From contig CAIIXF020000001.1 of NCBI GenBank assembly GCA_903813345.2, forward strand, positions 22,465,915-22,529,914: DNA of 64,000 nucleotides, read 5' to 3'. The position numbers were made by a program, and so were the translations under genes. Shown here in pieces: positions 15,501 to 27,500 of the stretch. The stretch is from Owenia fusiformis (taxonomy: Eukaryota > Annelida > Polychaeta > Sabellida > Oweniidae). The notes below the pieces were generated by a model. The model did no database searches. It was not told the DNA's origin and saw only the letters and a list, made by a program, of their open reading frames with translations. Position 1 is the first letter of the stretch, and each line of letters opens with the position of its first letter.

Positions 15501-18500
15501 ACTCGTACAAAACGCTGAGGTGTGTACTTGTATGTCTATGTATGGGTGCACATAAAATAACACAGGGCTCCTTTGAGGAGGGGTTTCTGGGTCTATCTTC
15601 CAGGCTAATTATGTTAATTATGACTGTATATATATATGGGATATACCCAAGAGGTATTGCTCACCTTTATTGGTGGTAAACATAATACAATACAATACAA
15701 ATCACACTCAGGGACAAGCAAATGGGACACTCATCACAAGCAAATAAGTGAAAAAAAACATTGATCCAGAGAGATTCAGAGTGCCACTTATTGAGCAATA
15801 GCTGAAGCTACAAAAGCTAGGGGAAATAGCAACAGACATAGCCTACTACTATAAAGGACCATGTCAAAGAAATCAACTTTGTTTCAAAATTAATTTTTAA
15901 TAATTTCTAAAATTATATTTTAGACCAACTGACCAGCAAGTCACCAACTGACCAACAAGTCATATTTAGAATTTTTGTTTTCACTGCCACCTCCAAAAAT
16001 CTCTTTTTAAATGATCCATTTTATTTCCTCAACAAATAAAACAAATAAGTTATGTTTTAAGGCCAATTTATTATACATAATGACCTTATCTCATGCTCTT
16101 AACACCTGTCAGGCCAAAGCTGTCAAATGTGAAACCCTGGAACCTTTTGAAAAGTGAACCAATTGGCAAAGTGAACCCATTGGCAAATGCTGGCTATGGG
16201 CCTCCCTGTGGAACCAGTCAATAACCAAGGTTCAGAAAAGAAAGTTCACATAAAGTTTTGACAAATAGAGGTTTGAGGCCTATATCATGTTTAACAGTAG
16301 CAGCATCGGCATCAATATAAATAAGACCCCTTCATAAGAATGTTCACATGCTATTGTTACTGGGTGATTAATTCTCCATGGACGAAAACACACTCAAGGG
16401 GTTCATCGTCGTTAAAACTATAATAAAAAGCAACTGACAGGTGTAACTGCTTGTGAATACAATGATCTCATTAAAAAGTGATATCTTTTGATTCGCAATT
16501 TGTGATCCAATGAACGATAATACCTCATAGAAGGCACTGACACTGAATTAACCCCTTTGCAAGTTTTACTCCATTAGGCCCTACATATTTCTTTGTCATT
16601 GGTTCAATCATGAACAAATGATTCTACACAATCAACCTTCATGCAGTTGTGCTATTCTACACCAAGGGTTATGGAGTTAGTTTAGATTACAAAGTTTTGC
16701 TGTTCGAACTTTATGTCACTATAATCGGTCTTTTAATGAATTCTTATACCCATTAAAATATTCTTTTATCTTAATACTCCATGGAAGAAGGATAGCACAT
16801 AGTGGATGATGTCTGCACCTCTGTTTTAAAAGGATGCAAACTTCATATCTCTAACTATTTTCTCATTGTATGAAAGTGTCTTACGATGGTAGGCAAATAT
16901 GTCACTTTGTGATCTAAACAAACCAAGCTCCCGGGTAAATATATCATGGACAAATTGTTCAAAAACAAAAGGGAAGCTAAACAGTAGATTGCTAGGCATG
17001 CAAGTATGTGGCGCCACCTATACTTGCACTTACTGGCCAGAAAATGGGCCACTGCACCAAAGAGCCAGTGAATCCAGTTGAAGATTGGGCGGTCAGGGTC
17101 GCCGGGGTGACAACGGAAGATAGAGATTATTGGCTGAAAATGGATCAGTTAATCAATGCTGAATAAACGGTTCAGAAATTGTTAGGCCTAAATAAATAAT
17201 AAACGAAGGTACAATGCATTTTATAGTGATACAAAAAAATGTTGAATGCCATTAACATGATCTTATTTATCATATATTTAGACACATATAGAAGTTACGA
17301 GACTAGTGTTTAAAGAAAAACAAGTTAAAAGTAAAAAACTTAAAAAGTAAAAAACTTCCTTATTTTAAGAAGTGACAATTATACTGTTCTTGGACTAATA
17401 ACTAAAAATTCTCCTTTTGCTGTTCAGGAGAATGGGACTCTGAACAAGTCTACTTACGTTTAGTATACAAAGTACTGTAACAATAATTCCAAGGATTGGA
17501 TGGGCGTCCCACCAGGAATAACCTCTCCACTGAAACAACACAATTGAAGAATTAAGAGAGAAACGTAAAGACCCCCTCACATATGAACGAATCCACCAAA
17601 CGAAGTTTTGCGAAGTGATAAATGCGAACAGAAGCGCATCTTTGCGCACGGTTCTGAAGTTGTTCGATGCACAACGTACATATACTAATTGGGACAAATT
17701 TTACCCAGTTCCTATTCGCAAGAATGTGTTAAGTGGATTCGTTCATATGTGAGGGGGCTTAAGATAGATTTAAACCTAAAGTCAAAAACAAATAGACTAT
17801 GATTCAGTATGCCACATATGAACGAAAATAACTGTCAGGTTTCATATTGATGTGCTAGAGTACCAACATACTTTACATATGGAAATGACTAAATCTATAA
17901 CTCACATAAAATTGGCCCGTTCTTTGAGAATCTCTTACTTTAATATGAACTTTTTTTTTAAATCATTTTATTTAGCCTAGGGTTTACAGTTTACACTATT
18001 ATATCCCCTAGGGGGAAATTTTATTTAACTTACTAAGCTGTAGCCACCAACTTCCACGAAGATAATTATGAAAGCGATAATAGTGAGAGCCAATGTAGTT
18101 ATCATACAAGAGCGATGTATCTGGAAATGAAGAAAAATTACAGTATACAGAATGTTCAATAAGTACTTGGTCAAACATTAAATACTGTGAAAAAACGCTG
18201 TGAATTAAAGATATCAATAGAAGAGTATAACTGTAATAATAAGTCAGTTAACCAGCATCAGATACCAGGCAATAAGAACAACTTCTGCTTATTTACAACA
18301 ATGCAAAATAAAATATTTTGCAAAACATGGAGACCGACAAGAAATCTAATTAATTATCTTGGCGAAGAATCTAATATTGTTCACAAATGTGTCTCAAATT
18401 AAGATTTATTTGAAGCTTCATTTTGAAGGAAGTTGAATCAAACACCACCCGCTATGGCTCAGTGGCAGAGTCAAGGTTACCAATATCGCTTGGCCCCGGG

Positions 18501-21500
18501 TTCGATTCCCGGTTCAGACAAGTTTGTTTGTGCGTTATGTAATTCTGGGTGTTTGACTGAGTGGTTCACGACTCGTATAAAAGGCTGTGGTGTGTACCTG
18601 TATGTCTGTGTACCTGTGCACACAAAAGAACACAGGGCTCCTCCAAGGAGGGGTTTCTGGCTCTATCTCCGAGTGTAAAATACGTAAAATACGGAATATA
18701 CCAATGAGGTATTGCTCGCCAAATATGGCGGTAACCAAGATATAATAATAAAAACACCCCTGACTGAAAGCTGGCTACACCCCTTCCAAATATACTTGCG
18801 GAAAAGGTTCCTTAAGGATAGGTTCCTCGGTGAGAGGTATTCCCTTAGACAATTTGAACTGCATTCTATTTTACTGAAACAAAAACATAGAAAAATGTTT
18901 TTCTATTTGCCATTCTATGAGAATTGCTTACCTGAAACCAAACTCTCTCTCCACACGCTCTAGATTTGACCCACATAGGTTTGTAATATCTCGCCAATAT
19001 AATCCCAACACTGGCTGTTAGTACCCACGCTAAGGTCATCAAGCAACCTATAAACAAACAATTTGTATGATTAACATACAACCTATAGGCTACAATATAA
19101 ACTTGAAAATATGTTCATTTTTGCTTGTAAAGGAGAAGTGAAAGTATCGCAACAGATTTCAGACAGTGAAATATTGGATTTTGGCTATTTTCTGAGGATT
19201 TAAACAGGTGCTTATGTTAGGACTATGCATTGCCTACAGAAAATATATTCATAGAGATGCAGTGATCTCCCCAGCATTAAAGCAAGTGGGCGCAACACTC
19301 ATCTGAGATTTTTAAATAGGCTAGTACCCACCTGAAAATCCATTTGCACCCACTTGAAAATGAGAAGAAATTATGAAAATGGGCATAATTTAACCAATTT
19401 TGGTCTGAATTGGAAAAATGAGAATTATGGCCCCACTTCAGAAAAAAACCTGTGGAGATCAGTTTGTAACATAAAAATCACAGTGGAGATCAGTGAGGTG
19501 AGAAAATATTTTCGACTTTGAGACAGGGAAGATGCAAATGACCCACCCACATGTTTTTTCTGAAATGTTTCCCTGATTTTCAACCCCTTCTACCTCTGCT
19601 TTTTCACCAATTTGTTGCACTAATATGTTGCATTTTGACACAAAACGAACCCCTTTAAAGGAAATGCGACACTTTCCCTCCTCTTTTAACTAGAGGACAA
19701 TTTCTGATTTTGCAAAGCTGCATGTTGAAAATTAATGATTCACTTGTTGTTTCAGAACTCAATATTATATCTAAAAAAATCTAAATCTTTTAGTAATTCA
19801 ATAAACCAAGGGTATCTAAATCCTCCTATGGTATAACCAATTCCTTAAACATTATAATTACTTTTTAAAGTAATAATTAATAATACTAGACTAGTGAAAC
19901 ACAAAATAAACACCCGACAAAACTTACCATGAACTTTCATCAGAGGATAGGTGGCTCTGCCGGTCAGTGATGGTTTACTACCACTACCTGAGAAATCCAC
20001 CATAGCAGGCGAAACAAGAGGAAATTGGCCATCAGTCATGACCTGATGTTTCTTGATGGCTCCAGTTGGTGCAGCAAAACCCTGGGCCACTAGTAGGTAG
20101 TACATTTTATCAAGGTTAAAGATTTGGTCCGCATCAATCATTTTCTTGCGATCAAACCTGCAGCTTATTCTTGAGCCACCAAGATAGCCACTTCCTCTAG
20201 TGAGTCCCGTGCTAGACTGGAATTAAGTGGCCCTCTAATTACTTATTTCATGAATATATGACAAAGGACATGTCTCAGTTTGGAGAACAGTCTACTGGGC
20301 TAATAATTCTTTTGTGGAAAATGTAGAAATAACACCCAAATTAAATAATGAATATTCAAAGAGGACATTTAAATCTTCAAGATATAAAAATATCAAAATT
20401 GTCGGAAGTAGACGTAACGTGCAGTAGACCGATTCAATAAAATACAAGTCTCAATATGGAGGAAGAAGTTCATCAGTGTACTGCGCAAAGAGGTTTTTTA
20501 TGAAAAATATAGAAATATCACCCAAATTAAATGGATATTCAAAAGAGGACATTTAAACCAACAATATGTAAAAATATCAAACTGTCCAAGCAGGCGTAAC
20601 ATGCAGTAGACTGATGAACTTCGTTCTCCAAATTGAGACTACAAGAGAGCTGCTCAAAATTAACAAGAAAAGTTCACATGTCATATCTTTTGCATATAGT
20701 CAATATAATTGGGTGAAGTAGTTTCAGTTTTATATATAGGATCTGTACAGTTTACTTGAAGGTAGATACATTCTTTATATAGTTTATCTTTTCCATAGTC
20801 ATTTTTACTTAGTCTCTTCACTTCACATGACATCCAAGACTAATATTATCTTTTATGGCTAAATATTGAAAGGGAGTCCTATTTTAGCCATCAGTAAACA
20901 TATTTGCTGACTCTAAAATTCCCTACATGAGTGTTTTTCGAACCAGAGATTTGTTCTTTTTCTCTCAACATTATGCACAATTCTGTTTTTTAATCAGTAC
21001 TCTTTATTTCATAAAAATCATGAATAAATCTATAGTTAAATCACGGGGCAATCACCCAGAAAGGGCATTTCTACTGCCGCTTAAAGTGAATTTAAATTAC
21101 AATATCTGTAATAATATACACAGATTGAAATCATTTGTTTATGTGGGCCATCATTTACTGCACCTAGCTAGTTTCTCAGAGAAATATGAAAATGAATTTA
21201 AATGTGATCCAAACCCATATAGTGTTTATGTACATGCCAATCCATATAATCATCTACTTGGTTAAAAACCTCTAGGGTCACAATTAATTATCTAAACCCA
21301 AAGAAATATATATACAGTATATATAACTTTTATTGACATCTTGTATCATTACATATTTACATTAGTCATAAATGTTTTACTTACAACTCGTCCACTTCCC
21401 TTTCCTTCATTATAGTAGTTTTGTATGACAACAGTTCCCGTAATGTTAGAGTATGCACAGACAACAACACTGTCATCGCCCTGGAAACATTCAAGTGAAA

Positions 21501-24500
21501 TATAGTTGTGCAATGGCATTTTTTATGGCTTTTTTATTTAATTTAACGGAAAATGATGATTCAGATGAAAAAGTTTTCCAAACAATGTCAGAGTGTATTC
21601 TGTATCTCACAGCATGAAAAATTCACCATCCTTGAAAAATGTAGTGAATTAAAAAGTTATTATCTGGAAGTTGAGCCAAACTGTTCATTAATCAGACAAA
21701 AAAAACAATAATTAGCACAAGAATCAAAACAAGGCATTAACATGCAAAATCACCGACCACAAAAAAGTTGGAGACTGCAACAATATGTCACTGGTTGCAG
21801 TGGTGATATAAAAATTGGATCTCATTCAGGAGAAAATGATTAAAGAACATACCATATGTTTATCCAGAGAGAACCCCAATGCAATATATTCAGTATTGAT
21901 GGAGCTCATCTCAAATGTGAAATAATCGCTATCTTGGCTACTCTCTTTCCACGTCACAAGGTATCTACAGCTGGCTTCATCACAGCCATCTGGGACACGA
22001 TAACAACCTTTACCAGACCCACAGTCATTTACAGATATGGCAATGGGTGCAGCTGGCTGAAAAACAATAGAAAATCTATCAGATGATTTTAAGCCCATAC
22101 AAATGAGTCTCTGTATTTACATTTGAGGTATTTAACTTAATTTCCACTTGTGGTAAGATATTAGTTCGAACTCTTAGTTTTAGAGAAAAGGTAGTTAATG
22201 TCCTTATATGTCAATACCTTTTGCATTTGTTTTTATTTAATAATATATAGCTTCGTCTACATTGTATAAGAAAACCTCTAAACACTCCCAGCCAACCAGA
22301 ACTTGTCACCAGAGGGATGATTTTGTATATAGCCTACCGTCATTTTGTCTGATGTCATTTTTGACTGATTGAGAAAATGTCAGCTCAATGGGTTTGAATT
22401 CCATTCTTTGCCATCCCCTCACATCCTGAATTTGTAAATCCTACCCCCAGGAAAACAGTCAACAAACTTATCCCTTCTAATCAATACCCTGAATTTGTAT
22501 ATCCCCCTGCCCCCAGGAAAACAGTCAACAAACTTGTCTTCTAATCAACACCCTGATTTTGTATATCCCCCTGCCCCCCAAAAAACAGTCAAAAAACATG
22601 TGTGCAAGTCAACACCCTGAATTTGTATATCCTCATGCCCACAGGAAAACAGTCAACAAACTTATGTCTTCTAATCAACACCCTGAATTTATATATCCCC
22701 CTGTCCCCAGGAAAACAGTCAACAAACTTATGTCTTCTAATCAACACCTGAATTTATATATCCCCCTGCTGATGCAGCAACTGGCAAAGTTTATCTGGTC
22801 ATTCTTGTAAATATATCATAAATGTAACTGTTACTTACAGAGGGTGGTGGAGGTGTGGTTGGTAAAGGTCCACCAGCGCCATCTATCAGGTTAGCTGAAG
22901 GCTCCTGTACCCAAATTGTTGCGGTCTCTTTCACAAATGTACAACTAAAAATTCGAACAAAACATTACAGAAATGACCATATACATATGGAATTTATACT
23001 TAAAAATGTACTTCATAATCCATGATATATTTAATAACATACATAATTTGAATAAGAAAGAAATTAATTTTGACACTTTAAACTAGTTACACAATAAAGC
23101 CAAAAATGCAGCAAATGGAAATAAAAGGTGGTAAAATGAAATTGTTTAAACCATTTGTTATGATTTATGGAGCTCAACCAGGACCTAATCATAATTCACT
23201 TTGACTGTAAAGTGTAATGGCAAAACAGTAGCACAAATGAATTCACATGCATTTGTTCTACATCAGATTATCACAGCGATGATTAAGATAAGGTCAAAAA
23301 CTGGTAGCAAATAAAAAAAAATTGTTAAACAATGAATGAGGAGAGAACAACATTCAGGAACCCCACCCCCACACACAAAACATGAATCTACAAGGCATTA
23401 ACACGCAAAATGTCACCACCTGGCATTTCTTACAGATGCCAAATGCTAAACCCCGAACACCAACTGACTTCAGAAAAAAGTTGGAGACCATAACAAAATT
23501 GTCACCACTTGTGGTGGCGACATAAAAATTACTCTTATATTATAGCGTAAATAACACTTACTAGATTCTGACGTGAGCTGAACTGGGGTTTGGTGCCGTC
23601 CATTTTAGTGTTACACTTGTCTTAAGAGAATTTGAAGAGTGTGTCACACCGTTCTACAAAAAAGTACAAGAGTTTACTCTAATATGTTTATACATATTTG
23701 TTTTATCAAGGAATTTATAATTTATGATTTTTACTCTAAGTTAATGCATAAATCCAACCATTAAGCCCTTATTTGTCATTGTCCCGTTCAATCTGGAATG
23801 TGTCTTTGGCATCATTTTCAGAAAATATCTATTGGTTTGATAAAAGACAAGCGCAGAATTTCATCCGCATGTTTTCATTTAAGGCACACTGTACTTCACA
23901 GCCAATAAAATGGTTCAAAATTTTTTTTTCTGACTTTAGAGTCGCTTTCATTGGTTAAAACCTTCTCTGATTGTTCTATTTTTGAACTATGCATGAAGGT
24001 CCATTCAAAGTCGGCTATTGAACCTTAAAAAGCTATATTTACTAGACTGAGGATTGAAAGTTGTTCACGACAACTTTCAGCTCATCTTTATTGAGACGAA
24101 CCAGAAGTGAATTTTTGTGTCGAGTAAATGGTGATAATGTTGTTTTTATGAAGCGAAGAAATCGAAACATTACAAATAGAAATCATAGTAAGCATCTGAA
24201 GATCATTTAGAAGCATTTAAAATTGAATCTTCGGCAAAATTTGAAATTATTAAAATATTCCCACACCAACCTCAGAGAAAACACTTCCAGTTTTATAATC
24301 AATATTCTTATCGATCAAAAATTATTTTTATGAATTTTTTCGATATCCGATTGTTATTTTACAAAATAGGTAGGGTAAAGAATATGTCAAAGTCGTTTGA
24401 TTTTGTCCCAGAAGCAATATATTGTTATTTTTATTGCCCAGAATGCCTTTAACTAAGCCGTGTCGTGGGTCACATGGTTTTACATAATAGAACAATAAAA

Positions 24501-27500
24501 ATTACATACAATTTTCAAAATTGTTTAAATATTGGCCCATTTTTCTTCACTGGGTCAGGTTTACTTACCCCCATAGCCCCCGAACATTCTTGCTTAGCTC
24601 CTGCAGGTGCATCAAAAGATCCAACTGCTATTTCTTGGTTCATGCTAGCATCGAGATAACGTCCCTGGCACAGGTAACCCTTGAACTGTTCTCCAGAGGA
24701 GCTAGCCAGGGTAACTACAAAAAAAGAGGGGGAAATATCTAAGGGACTTTAAAGGTAGAGACTCCATTTTTATGGCTCAATGTATGACAAAATCTCCTGC
24801 CTTTTAGTATCGAGAACAAAAAATGCACTGAACTGATTGAAAATTTCCTGAAACATGTCGTAAAATGAAAATTAAAGTACTTTCCCCCAGAATTACTATT
24901 ATGACTACAGTTGAATTTAGTTTATTAAGGACACCTAAAGGTGGGTCATTCCCAGGATTGGAAATATGACTATGGTTTTAGTTTAAATCAAGGACTCCTT
25001 AAGGTGGGTCATTCCATGGTATTATGACTATGGTTTTAGTTTATCAAGGACTCCTTAAGATGGGTCATTCCCAGGATTGGAATTATGACTATGGTTTTAG
25101 TTTAAATCAAGGACTCCTTAAGGTGGGTCATTCCCAGGAATTATGACTATGGTTTTAGTTTATCAAGGACTTCTTAAGGTGGGTCATTCCCAGAAACTAT
25201 CATGACTAAGGTTTTAGTTTATCAAGGACTCCTTAAGGTGGGTCATTCCCAGGAATGATGTCTATTGTTTTAGTTTATCAAGGACTCCTTAAGGTGGGTC
25301 ATTCCATGGTATTATGACTATGGTTTTAGTTTACCAATGAGTCCTTAAGATGGGCCATTCCAGGAATTATGACAACGGTTTTAGTTTACCAAGGACTCTT
25401 TAAGGTGGGTCATTCCAAGGAATGATGCCTATTGTTTTAGTTCATCAAGGACTCCTTAAGGTGGGTCATTCCCAGTAGGTATATATAACACTTTAAGACA
25501 AACCTGTGATTTCATCTCCAGATGTGAAGTTTGTTTTACTAAGCGTAATTTGGTACGGTGAAGGCATGGTCTGTGGGTTCACACCATGATTCGGAAACAT
25601 GCTGATGCATGCACCACTGGGAGCCCCAGTAGGATATCCAGATGTAAGAGACAGCAGGGTCAGGCAGAGGCCCACTGTCAACAACAGGCTTCTCATGGTC
25701 ACCTAAAATATAGCATAACAATGAACAGTTTCATTTCAAGGTAAATTGTCAAATCAGAATTCATGTTTTATGTTTCTTGAGGAGCAAGAGTTTGGCGCTA
25801 ATAGATCTCACATATCAAGAATATGCTCCAAAATAAAAATTCAATTACTTACATCAACAACTCTTGACAATTTTTTTAGGTTTAACCTCTTGACTACCCA
25901 GAGTGATGAGATTTCTTGTCACCTCAGAAATGACCTTGAAACCCAGAGTGACGAGATATTCCATCACAAAATTTCTCACTAAAATTGCTCTTATTTGAAT
26001 AATTTTCATCTAATTTACACAACAAAAAAATATTTTTAAAATATGAAGAAATGATCTCTACTGTCAATTTTACTAAAATAAGCATACTTGACACCTGTTG
26101 TAATAAAATGTCAAAAGCTGGCAAAAATGAAAAATTCTCTGGTTTTAACCGAATTTAGAACCTGGGATTCAAGAGGTTTAACTTTTTTGCTTATTATATA
26201 AGGTCTAAAATATTTTTTCGTATCTGTGTTTGCTATTCCACTTGTACTTGGAATTCTTTTGAATGGTAGAAAACAAAAAAGTACAATCATCCATAAAATT
26301 GACCATTTTCATTTCTACTTCAAACTAATGAATGAAAACTCATGCCCATTGGCCAGGGGAGGGTTTTCCGGTCTAAACATTCTTTCAAAATCATGTAGTT
26401 TTTCACCATTCTGAGCACTCCTTTGGAGATTCTGGGCCAAAGCTGTTAAAGATGAACCCCTTATAATGTTTTGAAAAGTGACCCCTCCATTGGCAAAATT
26501 TTGCTACTGAAACTAATATTACTTAGCATTAATTACAATGAGCAACAAACACAGGAATGTAGACTAAGTGATTAATTTGCTTAAATGCATTTCCCATGAG
26601 TAGTAAACAAGGGTACTTGGTACATACATGGTACTTTGCTTTTAGATACTGTGAGTAGCTAAAGTTTTTCTATTTCCATGTCAGGTTAACTTCAAATTAC
26701 TATGATACTCATATTATAAAAATTAACCACATATCTCAAACTGAACTTGGCATCAACAAGAACATTCATCTCTAGGATATAAAGGCTGATATGGATTATA
26801 CATTGTATTATACATTGATTATACATTGTATATTGTACTGATATGCACAATACACTCTTATTTCCTTACCCCGAGACTCAGACCCAAGTACCTTAGGTTC
26901 TGAATGGAAAAATAAAAAAAATATACAGTTTTAACTCTGATACTATCTAAATGACCTTAAGAGTACCAGTTGCAGCATTTAATGAAGGTTACATTACAAA
27001 ACCAATGCCAGGTACCATGACAGAATATCTAATAAATGCTATTTTGACAGAATCGTTATCGACCATATTGTCAATGATTGGTTAGAGCTACATCAAAGGA
27101 ATGTCTCTCCCTTCAAGAATGTAGACGAAGCTCTCTTTTAAAGAAACAGACTCAAACTATTGGAAATGTATAATTTTCTTTTCACAACAGACGAAACTCC
27201 TACATGTTTTTGACTGTCTCAAACTAACCAAACTGAATTCCATCCACTAAGGGCCAAATAGAACTTATAAGTATCAATTTCAAAAGTTTTTTTTAACTCA
27301 AGGCACATAGATTGCTTTTACTCAGAATGATTTCTATTTGCAACAATAACACTGATGTTGATTATATTTCTTTTTATGTCATATTCATATGCCAATATCT
27401 GATCGAACTACAAGCTTTGTCTCCTCAGATTTTTTTTGATATGTGTGAGTTGGCAATACCAAGCCAATACTTCACAAAAAATAATAAAATAAATTCTTGG

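Noticed and set aside
18447-18520. Functional tRNA gene
   Set aside because: A and B boxes are present but no closed cloverleaf with acceptor stem, and the same sequence heads a 300-bp SINE seen twice.
20927-21265. 112-codon plus-strand open frame
   Set aside because: Lies in an intron of the FRRS1-like gene, has no recognisable domain, and shows no splice sites or codon signal that I can support.
26870-26899. Micro-exon as part of the coding sequence
   Set aside because: It precedes the signal-peptide ATG and has no ATG; at most a leader exon, listed with low confidence.
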